From Calditrichaceae bacterium (GTDB taxonomy: Bacteria; Calditrichota; Calditrichia; Calditrichales; Calditrichaceae), in contig JAUVIB010000081.1 of the NCBI GenBank assembly GCA_030592985.1, positions 1 to 9,971 on the forward strand: DNA of 9,971 nt. Reading direction: 5' to 3'. The position numbers and the translations under genes were made by a program. The notes below the pieces were generated by a model, which saw only the letters and a list, made by a program, of their open reading frames with translations, made no database searches and was not told where the DNA came from. Positions 1 to 6,806 of the stretch are shown here, piece by piece (positions within the stretch are counted from its first letter, which is position 1; each line of letters opens with the position of its first letter).

Positions 1-149
1 TCGGCATATGCGGGCAGTGTACTCTTGATGGTTCCGGTATCCGTGTTTGCCTCGAAGGCCCGGTTCTAAAGAAAGAAGAGATAGATAAGATCACTGAGAT
101 CGGTTCGGTTCATCGGGATGCTTCCGGCCGGAGAATACAACACACATAA
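1..149 (+). CDS. pyrK: Dihydroorotate dehydrogenase electron-transfer subunit PyrK-like, C-terminal end (5' end outside window)
   Basis: Only the last 48 codons are present, read in the frame starting at base 3 and ending with TAA at 147-149. The protein reads GICGQCTLDGSGIRVCLEGP, followed by an acidic/basic helix and a tail ending in RDASGRRIQHT. The Cys-x2-Cys-x9-Cys spacing followed by C-L-E-G-P-V is the [2Fe-2S] cluster loop found at the C terminus of PyrK, the flavin/iron-sulfur subunit that passes electrons from dihydroorotate dehydrogenase to NAD; the RDASGRR tail also fits that family. The first cluster cysteine would lie before the window. Another ferredoxin-reductase-like subunit with the same fold (for example a SudB/NfnA-type protein) is the main alternative. 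This stretch is about 49% G+C by hand count, clearly higher than the following genes. No pyrD is visible next to it, and no hairpin terminator is evident downstream. Confidence 0.72.
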   Translation, partial: GICGQCTLDGSGIRVCLEGPVLKKEEIDKITEIGSVHRDASGRRIQHT

Positions 150-290
150 TGTAATTTTATTTCTTATGTCTCTGTTAAATTTCAATTAGCTATTTCGTTG
201 ATTAAGTATCAATTACTTTGTAATCTGTCTATTGTTAGTTTCTTTGCATCGTGTAAATCTCTATTTGACTTCTCCAGTGAATAAATTTTT

Positions 291-319
291 TTGCGAATAT
301 AGTATATATTAAGTATACT
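291..319 (+). promoter_or_regulatory. Candidate sigma-70 type promoter for smpB-tyrS
   Basis: TTGCGA at 291-296 (4 of 6 matches to TTGACA) and TATACT at 314-319 (5 of 6 to TATAAT) are separated by exactly 17 bases. This would give a leader of roughly 37 bases before the smpB start. The -10 box is half of a 7-base inverted repeat (TAGTATA 300-306, TATACTA 314-320), and AGTATA is also directly repeated at 301 and 312, one helical turn apart. Both could be chance in AT-rich DNA. Confidence 0.45.
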
Positions 320-362
320 AATCGCTTTTTAGAATGAATTAATTATGGAATAGAAACACAAA

Positions 363-806
363 ATGAAAATTATTGCCAGTAATCGTAAAGCCCGCTATAA
401 TTATGAAATTACGGACTCTTATGAGGCCGGAATCGCATTAAAAGGGTCAGAAGTAAAATCGATCCGTGAGGGGAAGGTTAATCTAAAAGACTCCTACGCA
501 CGATTTAATAAAGGGGAATTATGGTTAATAGGAATGCATATCTCAGCCTATACAAAAGCAACAATGGAGCTTCATGATCCTGAACGTCAAAGAAAGCTGT
601 TATTGCATAAGTTAGAACTTAAAAAAATGCTTAGACAAGTTGAGGAGAAAGGTATTACCCTGATTCCTTTAAAGATTTATCTAAAGGGACATTTAATTAA
701 AGTAGAAATAGGGCTTGCCCGTGGTAAACATAAATATGATAAGCGTGCCTCTATTGCCGAACGTGATCAGAAACGTGATATGCAGCGGCAGGAGAAATAT
801 TCTTAA
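363..806 (+). CDS. smpB: SsrA-binding protein SmpB
   Basis: SmpB binds tmRNA (SsrA) and brings it to stalled ribosomes for trans-translation, which tags the unfinished peptide and frees the ribosome. The 147-residue product has the usual family length and its signatures in order: NRKARYNYEI near the N terminus (residues 7-16), GSEVKSIREGKVNLKDSYARF (28-48), the HDPERQRKLLLHK block (71-83), PLKIYLKG (102-109), and the C-terminal LARGKHKYDKR (118-128) followed by the basic tail that becomes helical in the ribosomal decoding site. The start is fixed at 363 because the upstream ATG at 345 runs into TAG at once. The ribosome site is weak (GGAA at 347-350). tyrS begins 28 bases after the stop, so the two are probably co-transcribed. 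No tmRNA gene was recognised in the window. Confidence 0.97.
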   Translation: MKIIASNRKARYNYEITDSYEAGIALKGSEVKSIREGKVNLKDSYARFNKGELWLIGMHISAYTKATMELHDPERQRKLLLHKLELKKMLRQVEEKGITLIPLKIYLKGHLIKVEIGLARGKHKYDKRASIAERDQKRDMQRQEKYS

Positions 807-834
807 TAGTAATGATATAATGGAGAGATTATAA

Positions 835-2046
835 ATGACATTTCCTTCACTTAATGAACAAATGGATTTGATTAAAAGGGCAGCGGTTGAAATATTGCCC
901 GAAAATGAACTTGTAAAAAAAATAGAGCGTTCCATTAAAAAAAATAAACCTTTAATAATTAAACAGGGATTTGATCCGACAGCGCCTGATATTCATCTTG
1001 GCCATACGGTTGGTATCCGTAAATTACGTCATTTCCAGGAACTTGGACATCAGGTTGTGGTTATTATCGGTGATTATACCGCTATGGTAGGTGACCCAAG
1101 TGAGAAAAATAGTACACGTCCACGTCTGTCCCATGAACAAGTAATGGCTCATGCCAAGACCTATCAGAATCAGTTTTTTAAAATTCTTGATAAAAATAAA
1201 ACGCAAATACGATTTAATGGAGAATGGTTCGCAAAGATGCCTTTTGACCAGGTAATGGGCTTGGCGGCAAAATTTACTGTTGCCCGTATGTTAGAAAGAG
1301 ACGACTTTGCGAAGCGTTATAAATCCCAATTACCTATTAGTGTTCATGAGTTTTTCTATCCACTAATGCAGGGTTATGATTCGGTTATGATTAAATCGGA
1401 TGTTGAATTAGGAGCTACTGAACAGAAATTTAATCTGGTCATTGGCCGGCAGATTCAAAAAGAGTATGGCCAGGAACCGCAAATTGTCTTAACACTGCCC
1501 GTATTGGAAGGCCTTGATGGGAAACAGCGTATGAGTAAGTCCATCGGTAATTATATTGGTATTGACGAGCCGCCAAAAGAAATATATGGAAAAACCATGT
1601 CCATTCCCGATGCGTTGATATTCCCATATTTTGAATTAATCACAGATGTGGATGCATCAGAATTAAATAAGATTAAACTTGATCTGCAAAATGCTGAAAT
1701 AAATCCACGAGATATTAAAAAATATTTAGGAAGAACCATTGTCCGCATGTATCATGGAGATAATGCAGGCGTCAGCGCTGAGAAAGAATTTGAAAATATT
1801 TTTATTAAAAAAGATTTACCTGATGAAATACCTGAAGTAAAACTAACAGTAGATAAAATGCGGATTGATGAGTTAATTGTTTATACAAAAACGGCAGAAT
1901 CAAAAGGCCAGGCAAAAAGATTGGTTCAGGGTGGAGCCGTTTCTATAAGCGGAGAGAAAGTAAGCGATCCTTTTAAAGAAATTAGCATTGAAAATGGTCA
2001 AATACTAAAAGTGGGTAAAAGAAAATTTGTAAAATTGATGTTATAA
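835..2046 (+). CDS. tyrS: Tyrosine--tRNA ligase (TyrS)
   Basis: This class I aminoacyl-tRNA synthetase activates tyrosine with ATP and charges tRNA-Tyr in the cytoplasm. Visible landmarks in the 403 residues are GFDPTAPDIHLGHT with the HIGH-type motif HLGH at 54-57, GDYTAMVGDPS at 79-89, the tyrosine pocket QGYDS at 179-183 (Gln179 and Asp182 correspond to the Q-x2-D of other TyrRS), the KMSKS-type loop RMSKS at 232-236, and a C-terminal S4 RNA-binding domain from about 343 to the end (RIDELIVYTKTAESKGQAKRL). The length and the GKQRMSKSIGN sequence fit the TyrS2/TyrZ-like subgroup rather than the E. coli form. GGAGAG at 822-827 lies 7 bases before the ATG. It is the second gene after smpB and is followed directly by a hairpin terminator. 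Confidence 0.97.
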   Translation: MTFPSLNEQMDLIKRAAVEILPENELVKKIERSIKKNKPLIIKQGFDPTAPDIHLGHTVGIRKLRHFQELGHQVVVIIGDYTAMVGDPSEKNSTRPRLSHEQVMAHAKTYQNQFFKILDKNKTQIRFNGEWFAKMPFDQVMGLAAKFTVARMLERDDFAKRYKSQLPISVHEFFYPLMQGYDSVMIKSDVELGATEQKFNLVIGRQIQKEYGQEPQIVLTLPVLEGLDGKQRMSKSIGNYIGIDEPPKEIYGKTMSIPDALIFPYFELITDVDASELNKIKLDLQNAEINPRDIKKYLGRTIVRMYHGDNAGVSAEKEFENIFIKKDLPDEIPEVKLTVDKMRIDELIVYTKTAESKGQAKRLVQGGAVSISGEKVSDPFKEISIENGQILKVGKRKFVKLML

Positions 2047-2086
2047 AAAAAGGGCATATTCATAAATGAGAATAAGCCCTTTTTTT
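2045..2086. terminator. Bidirectional intrinsic terminator between convergent tyrS and DUF4835 genes
   Basis: An A tract (2045-2051) is followed by a 10-base stem, GGGCATATTC (2052-2061) against GAATAAGCCC (2070-2079), with a single A-A mismatch and an 8-base loop, then a T tract (2080-2086). Because both flanks carry the right homopolymer, the same hairpin can end the plus-strand smpB-tyrS transcript and the minus-strand transcript of 2091-2921. It overlaps the tyrS stop codon and lies 4 bases beyond the other gene's stop. Confidence 0.9.
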
Positions 2087-2090
2087 AATT

Positions 2091-2921
2091 CTAATTCATA
2101 TGTTCCCGATAGCTCTCACGGTGCTTGCTATCAATCGTAAGTAAGGTTTCTAAGTACTCATTATGACCGCTGAAAAGCAGAGATAATTCACGATAGTGTG
2201 CATCCAGGAAAATCCGTAAATAGTAGTTGTTGGGTTGAGCATTAAATACCTGTTTAATGCCTTCAAGCGCTTTTTCGGCATACTTAAAAGCATCCGTATC
2301 TTCACCCTCCGATAGAGAAGCAACCGCAGCGAAAAAATCAGGTTTAATTTCACGCAGCGGACGGGTTCGTATATTTGTTATTTTTTGTAAACTTTCCAAA
2401 CGAGTATTCCAGCCCTGTGGATAATTGCTCATCATTGCCCGGTTAGCAAGACTTAATCCTTGTTCATATAATGGTGATCCAAGAAAAATATCTATATCAT
2501 CCAATTCACCAGCTAAAACAAGGAAAGCATAAAAATTTAATAGATCAGTAAGCGCATCAAATTGTGGATTAGAATGATCAAGGGGGGAACTGTTTTCATA
2601 CGGGAAAACCCAGTTTTTATCGTAAAAATTTTCACCGGATTCAGTAGATATTAAAAATTGTGCTTTATAAACACGTTCGTATGATTTTTGCTGAACAGTT
2701 TCTATAATTACTTGTACATTTCCGTTTACATCATATTCATATTCATCTTCAATCCAGTCAAAATTATTATAGTATTCTGATATTTTTTCTTCTAGGTTTA
2801 TTATATCTTGTTGCTGATCAACATTTAAATGGCTCAATTCAACCTTGACCGTCATCCTTAAAACCTGAGCATGGCTCCCACTAAAAAAGAGAAAGAGAAA
2901 TAACCATAATAGATTTTTCAT
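2091..2921 (-). CDS. DUF4835-family secreted protein (PorD-like)
   Basis: The 276-residue product starts with a clear type I signal peptide (MKNLLWLFLFLFFSGSHA, probable cleavage before Gln19) and no lipobox cysteine, so it should be exported to the periplasm or outer membrane. The rest matches, from memory, the DUF4835 family of Bacteroidota: an early VELSHLNVDQQQ segment, a WVFPYEN/DHSNPQFDALTDLLNFYAFLVLAGELDDID core (about 100-145), SPLYEQGLSLANRAMMSNYPQGWN, a TRPLREIKPDFF segment, and a C-terminal helix pair ending YYLRIFLDAHYREL. Some databases label this family PorD and link it to the type IX secretion system; that role is not shown by this sequence. AGAAAGG lies 9 bases before the ATG. 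It follows alanine racemase by 78 bases on the same strand and ends at the shared terminator. In Bacteroidota I recall it beside coaBC and recN, which are not here. Confidence 0.88.
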   Translation of the reverse strand: MKNLLWLFLFLFFSGSHAQVLRMTVKVELSHLNVDQQQDIINLEEKISEYYNNFDWIEDEYEYDVNGNVQVIIETVQQKSYERVYKAQFLISTESGENFYDKNWVFPYENSSPLDHSNPQFDALTDLLNFYAFLVLAGELDDIDIFLGSPLYEQGLSLANRAMMSNYPQGWNTRLESLQKITNIRTRPLREIKPDFFAAVASLSEGEDTDAFKYAEKALEGIKQVFNAQPNNYYLRIFLDAHYRELSLLFSGHNEYLETLLTIDSKHRESYREHMN

Positions 2922-2999
2922 AATACTCTACCTTTCTGTTTTCTTATTATTAATTTCCAAATCCCAATAATTTTAATCTATTTACGAAACAATTTTTTC

Positions 3000-4106
3000 T
3001 TAATATAAATGGACTCGTTGAACGCGTTTAGAAACCTGGCAGGTAATATCATAGGGAATCGTCCCTATCCGTCTGGCCACTTCCGCGATTTTAATATGTT
3101 CATTTAATTGCCTGCCATGAAGCACAACTTCATCGCCAATTTTTATATCCGGATTGTTTTTAATATCAACCAGAAAGCGGTCCATACAAACATTGCCAAT
3201 TACCTTATAGCGTTCCCCCTGTATAAGAACTTCACCTCTATTGGATAAATAGCGGTTATATCCATCGGCATAACCTGCTGCAATTAAAGCTGCTTTCATA
3301 TTGCTATTAGCGGTATATTTACGGTTATAACTAGCAGATTCTCCTTTGTCAATTTCTCGTATTAAGCTGATTTTAGAAATAAAACGCATAACTTCTTTTA
3401 AATTCCATGATAGTTTAAAATCAGGGCCGGGAGGATTGCCGTATAACATAATACCGGGGCGAACCATATCAAAATGACTTTGCGGTATCTGCATCACCGC
3501 CGCGGAATTAGCAAAATGAAATATAATTTCAGGGAATTTCTTTTTAATAAGATACTGAATTTTCTGAAATCTTTTTAACTGCAGCATGGTAAAACTTAAA
3601 TCATCTTCATCAGCGCTTGAAAAGTGTGAATAAATGCCAACTATGTTAAAATATTGTTCATCGAAAATTTTATCGGCATAATCTAAAAAATTCTTATAAG
3701 AAAAACCAAAACAATTCATACCTGTATCAATTTTAATATGTACATTAGCTTTTTTATTTAATTTACGACAAAGATTTTTTAACAAAGGGATCTGATAAGG
3801 ATCGGCTAATGTGATATCGAGATTATATTGTAGGTGTTCTTTAAAATATTCTGATAATTGAGCGCCCAAAACTAAGATGGGAGTCGTGATACCGGCATCT
3901 CTTAGTTTTATGCCCTCTTCAGGAAAAGCGACGCCAAAGTAATCTATATTATTATTATTAAGAGTGTGGGAAATTTCCACATCACCATGGCCGTACGCGT
4001 TTGCTTTTACAATAGCCATGATTTTTAGTTTAGGATTTATTTTCCTTATTAAATTAACATTATGAATCAAATTGGCATGATTTATTTCAGCAAACGTTGG
4101 ACCCAT
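3000..4106 (-). CDS. alr: Alanine racemase
   Basis: Alanine racemase is a PLP enzyme that interconverts L- and D-alanine, supplying D-Ala for peptidoglycan. In 368 residues, the usual length, it has the PLP lysine in VKANAYGHG (Lys34), the carbamylated-lysine region HIKIDTGM (Lys125), SHFSSAD (160-166), VRPGIMLYG (215-223, the arginine that faces the PLP ring nitrogen is Arg216), the second catalytic base Tyr260 in SYNRKYTA, GYADGYNRYLSNRGEVLIQG, and the CMD motif at 307-309. One key difference is GMNCFGF at 129-135: most family members have arginine where this protein has Cys132. The ATG at 4106 is preceded by only a weak GGTG ribosome site and a TATAAT box (minus strand, 4129-4124) is a possible -10. 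The VTT-family gene lies 161 bases upstream on the same strand. Confidence 0.96.
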   Translation of the reverse strand: MGPTFAEINHANLIHNVNLIRKINPKLKIMAIVKANAYGHGDVEISHTLNNNNIDYFGVAFPEEGIKLRDAGITTPILVLGAQLSEYFKEHLQYNLDITLADPYQIPLLKNLCRKLNKKANVHIKIDTGMNCFGFSYKNFLDYADKIFDEQYFNIVGIYSHFSSADEDDLSFTMLQLKRFQKIQYLIKKKFPEIIFHFANSAAVMQIPQSHFDMVRPGIMLYGNPPGPDFKLSWNLKEVMRFISKISLIREIDKGESASYNRKYTANSNMKAALIAAGYADGYNRYLSNRGEVLIQGERYKVIGNVCMDRFLVDIKNNPDIKIGDEVVLHGRQLNEHIKIAEVARRIGTIPYDITCQVSKRVQRVHLY

Positions 4107-4267
4107 TATTCACCAGTTATTCGATTATACTTATTAATAAAGCGAATATACAGTATTACAAAATCATATACAAAGAATTGTAGAAAAGAAAAAAATCTGT
4201 TGGTGATTTGTAATTATGGGATTAGGGAGGATTCGTAAAAAGTAAATATTCTTTATGGTTTGTAAAT

Positions 4268-4906
4268 TCATTCGGATTCTATTTTTGCCTCGGGAATACG
4301 ATTAAGAGTAAACTTTTTAATAATTCTACGGATTATATTAACGATAAAAGGAGAAAATATCATAAATAATAAAATACCAAAAATGACATTATTGCTAATA
4401 TTAAAAAACGAACCGCTCAAAGCAAGAAAAGTATATCTTGGTATTCTTCCAAGAGTAACGGAAGAGACATATTTACTAACCGGATAACCTGACGCTACAC
4501 TTAGAATGCGAACCGGATAAAAAGGCAGCGGGGTTAAAGCAAAAACAAATAAAGTTAGATAGGGTGTTTTTCTAAAATATTCTTCAGATTTTTTATAGAA
4601 CTTTGAGTTTAAAGGGCGTTTAAATAATCTGCTGTTTAGTACGGGTGTTAAAACCATATAATCAAGATAGCAACCTAAAATAGTGGGTAAAATAGCAATA
4701 AGAACGGGTAAATAAAATGGATAAATCTTACCTAAATAGATCATTAACGGTTCGTGTGGTATAGCAATAAATGAATTAGACAGCATTACATAGAAGAAAA
4801 ATATGACGGTTGATTTTATCTGTGGTGAAATTCTTAAAAGTATTATAGCAAATATTATAATTATTGATACAATACTTAGGAAAAATATGTTTTGTTTTTT
4901 GCTCAA
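4268..4906 (-). CDS. VTT-domain (TVP38/TMEM64, DedA-like) membrane protein
   Basis: An integral inner-membrane protein of about 212 residues with hydrophobic segments near 6-26, 33-56, 62-85, 113-137 and 170-196. The VTT-domain signatures are visible: FIAIPHEPLMIYLGKIY with its proline/glutamate pair in the first re-entrant half, ILGCYLDY, and the second half LTPLPFYPVRILSVASGYPVSKYV followed by GRIPRYTFLALSG. Proteins of this fold include phospholipid scramblases and flippases such as the undecaprenyl-phosphate recyclers, so a lipid-transport role in the envelope is plausible but unproven here. The start is uncertain: the frame opens after a stop at 4924-4922 and offers only TTG at 4906 before Met41, with no good ribosome site. 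Its neighbour alr acts in cell-wall synthesis, but the 161-base gap argues for separate transcription. Confidence 0.85.
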   Translation of the reverse strand: MSKKQNIFFLSIVSIIIIFAIILLRISPQIKSTVIFFFYVMLSNSFIAIPHEPLMIYLGKIYPFYLPVLIAILPTILGCYLDYMVLTPVLNSRLFKRPLNSKFYKKSEEYFRKTPYLTLFVFALTPLPFYPVRILSVASGYPVSKYVSSVTLGRIPRYTFLALSGSFFNISNNVIFGILLFMIFSPFIVNIIRRIIKKFTLNRIPEAKIESE

Positions 4907-5120
4907 AAGGCTGCTACATTTTTATAGTTTTAGGCTTATAATAAATTAAATATTTACAGTACCGAAAAATCAAAATTGAATTTGATCTTTTACGCATGAC
5001 ACTTAAAATAGTTCAATAATCGTATTTGTATTTTAAAAGTATTGAAATATATACAAAATCTGTGAAAGATAAAAATTTGATATTACTTAAATTGATTTTA
5101 GTAAAAAAAAGTGGTCTGTT

Positions 5121-5312
5121 TTAGGGATGTGATTTAGGTGTCTTTGTATCAATATCAATAAATTGGTCGAATAGTATTTCATCAATGACCTTATCAATAA
5201 CCATATGTTTATTATAAAATTTATTTTTTATTCTCAATTCAATTATTTCTTTTTTTGTATTATTTATTTTAGATCCCTTTAGGGTCTTAATATTCTGACT
5301 CATAATTTTCAA
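5121..5312 (-). CDS. Small FlgM-like protein, putative anti-sigma-28 factor
   Basis: This encodes 63 residues from a TTG start (AGGG 6 bases upstream, 5322-5319) or 60 residues from the ATG at 5303. I do not recognise it with certainty. The central segment KKEIIELRIKNKFYNKHMVI continuing DKVIDEIL (20-47) follows the pattern of the sigma-binding C-terminal half of FlgM: a helix with I-x2-x2-I, an F/G-Y turn, then a second amphipathic helix ending I-L. FlgM binds FliA and blocks it until secreted. Two context points support this: a FliA-family sigma factor is encoded about 1.5 kb upstream on the same strand, and a sigma-28 type promoter lies 30 bases before the start. The protein is shorter than typical FlgM (about 90-100) and lacks most of the N-terminal part. 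If the FlgM reading is wrong, it is a hypothetical protein. Confidence 0.6.
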   Translation of the reverse strand: MKIMSQNIKTLKGSKINNTKKEIIELRIKNKFYNKHMVIDKVIDEILFDQFIDIDTKTPKSHP

Positions 5313-5341
5313 TATTTTCCCTATTTATTCCTTTACCTATA

Positions 5342-5368
5342 TTTTCGGCAAAAAATTAAAAATCTTTA
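5342..5368 (-). promoter_or_regulatory. Sigma-28 (FliA) type promoter upstream of the FlgM-like gene
   Basis: Read on the minus strand, TAAA (5368-5365), exactly 15 bases, then GCCGAAAA (5349-5342). The consensus for sigma-28 is TAAA-N15-GCCGATAA, so 11 of 12 defined positions match; using the longer TAAAGTTT-N11-GCCGATAA form the match is 14 of 16 (TAAAGATT). The predicted start of transcription is near 5335, giving a leader of about 23 bases before the TTG codon at 5312, which contains the AGGG ribosome site. The GC-rich GCCG core stands out in otherwise very AT-rich DNA. Confidence 0.68.
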
Positions 5369-5408
5369 GTTAATAATTAAAATTATTCCGTCAATACAAT
5401 ATGGCCGG

Positions 5409-6551
5409 TTAAGATTTCTTTAGGGGGAGGGAAAATATAATAATATTACCATCCTGTTGACTGTCATCAAGCCAAATATCGCCATTATGAGCATCAATAG
5501 CCATTTTACAAAAGGGAAGAGCTAAACCTCTTCCAATTATAAAACCATGACTTTTTACTTGTTTTTGGTGGAATTTGTTAAAAATGGCATCCTTAAATTT
5601 TTTTGGTATTTTATTACCTTTATCCTGAATTTTAAAAATGAGATTATTCTCTGAAATATCAGTACTAATATAAATAGTATCATTGGAGTCAGAATTGTTT
5701 AGCGAAAATACTAATAAGTTCTCAATAACACGCTCAACAATTGATGCATCAAAATAAAATGGAACAATTGCAGGAGTTAGCTCTGCATCAATATTCTTGT
5801 TTTTAAATTCGGGATTTTCATAAATTCTATTTACAGTTTTCTGGACTAACTCATTGACATTAGCCAGCTCATTATTCAGCTTCATTGAACCATCTTCAAT
5901 TTTAGATATATCTAATAAATTGGACATCATTTTTAATAAGTTATTAGCGCTTCTGTCTATTCGGTCAATATATTTTTTAATTAATTTTGATTGCTCGCTA
6001 TCGACTCCCATAGACATCATCTGGAGATTTCCCTGAATAACAAATAAGGGGTTTTTCATATCATGCACGATAAGTCCGGATAGTTCATCTTTAAGTTTGT
6101 CAATTTCAATTAAGGTATGGTTTTTCGCTTCTACTTCTCTACGTTTTTTTTGCAATGCGTCATGGTACTTTTTTATTCTTAACAAAGAGCGTACTCTTGT
6201 TAGAAGTTCAATTTTTTCATAAGGCTTTGTTAGATAGTCATCCGCACCTAATTCTATACCATGGATTTTGTCTTTTAAGTCTTTGAGTGCGGTTATCATG
6301 ATAATAGGAATAAACATTGTATTCGGATTTGTTTTTAATTCTTCGCAAACCTGAAATCCGTCAAGTTTTGGCAATAAGATATCTAATAAAATTAGATCAG
6401 GATTGATTTCTTTTGTTTTTACGAGAGCTTCCTCGCCATTTATTGCAGTAAATAAATCGTAATTTTCATCTTTTAAATTCAATTTTAGTAATTCAATACT
6501 TTCCGGGCTATCCTCTACAATTAAAATCTTTCTTCTTACCGAATCAGGCAT
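5409..6551 (-). CDS. Response regulator-histidine kinase fusion (REC-HisKA-HATPase)
   Basis: This 380-residue cytoplasmic protein has no membrane segment. An N-terminal receiver domain (about 7-125) has the acidic pair Glu13-Asp14, phospho-acceptor Asp57 in LILLDILLPKLDG, Thr87 and Lys109 (TKPY). A charged coiled-coil linker (128-158) leads to a HisKA domain with HDMKNPL (His163) and LLDISKIEDG (212-221). A HATPase domain follows, with FNKFHQ (324-329) and G2 loop GRGLALPFCKMAIDAHNG (340-357). The ATP site looks altered: the N box reads ENLLVFSLNNS, with Phe282 where most kinases have the magnesium-binding Asn, and the G1 box reads DKGNKI (310-315) instead of D-x-G-x-G. It may therefore be a weak or non-catalytic kinase. 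AAGGA (6563-6559) precedes the ATG. It lies between the FliA-like sigma gene and the FlgM-like gene, all on one strand, which suggests a link to that regulation (inference). Confidence 0.92.
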   Translation of the reverse strand: MPDSVRRKILIVEDSPESIELLKLNLKDENYDLFTAINGEEALVKTKEINPDLILLDILLPKLDGFQVCEELKTNPNTMFIPIIMITALKDLKDKIHGIELGADDYLTKPYEKIELLTRVRSLLRIKKYHDALQKKRREVEAKNHTLIEIDKLKDELSGLIVHDMKNPLFVIQGNLQMMSMGVDSEQSKLIKKYIDRIDRSANNLLKMMSNLLDISKIEDGSMKLNNELANVNELVQKTVNRIYENPEFKNKNIDAELTPAIVPFYFDASIVERVIENLLVFSLNNSDSNDTIYISTDISENNLIFKIQDKGNKIPKKFKDAIFNKFHQKQVKSHGFIIGRGLALPFCKMAIDAHNGDIWLDDSQQDGNIIIFSLPLKKS

Positions 6552-6806
6552 TATAGCATCCTTATTATGTTTTTAAACTAGCCGAATAGTTTGTTATAAA
6601 GTAATTATTTATATAATAGAAATGAAAAACTTTACAGTTTATTAATTCATTGCTTATTTATCTTAAATAGATTAAAGTAATAATAAATAAACCTATAATA
6701 ATTATTAATATATAGAGGAATATACTATATAACTTGATAGTAAACAAGAAGATATTAACAGAGGATAATAATAGGGACTAATAAAGTGGGAATTTATTAC
6801 TTTTTA
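6552..6806. other. Intergenic region between sigma factor and kinase genes
   Basis: These 255 bases are extremely AT-rich and hold no credible reading frame. The AAGGA ribosome site of the kinase gene is at its left edge. A short AAAGT/ACTTT pairing just past the sigma stop has no T tract and is not a convincing terminator. The spacing suggests the kinase has its own promoter, but I see no box good enough to name. Confidence 0.4.

Noticed and set aside
4942..4968. Plus-strand TAAA-N15-ACCGAAAA, another sigma-28-like pattern followed by an ATCAAA/TTTGAT hairpin.
   Set aside because: The G of GCCG is lost, the extended -35 does not match, and no plus-strand gene follows; the longest frame is 7 codons. 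Likely chance in AT-rich DNA.
6581..6589. GCCGAATAG on the plus strand, resembling a sigma-28 -10 box.
   Set aside because: No TAAA at the required distance and it points into the antisense of the sigma gene.
6779..6806. Possible terminator after the sigma gene (AAAGT/ACTTT pairing).
   Set aside because: The stem is only five AT-rich pairs and no T tract follows on the minus strand.
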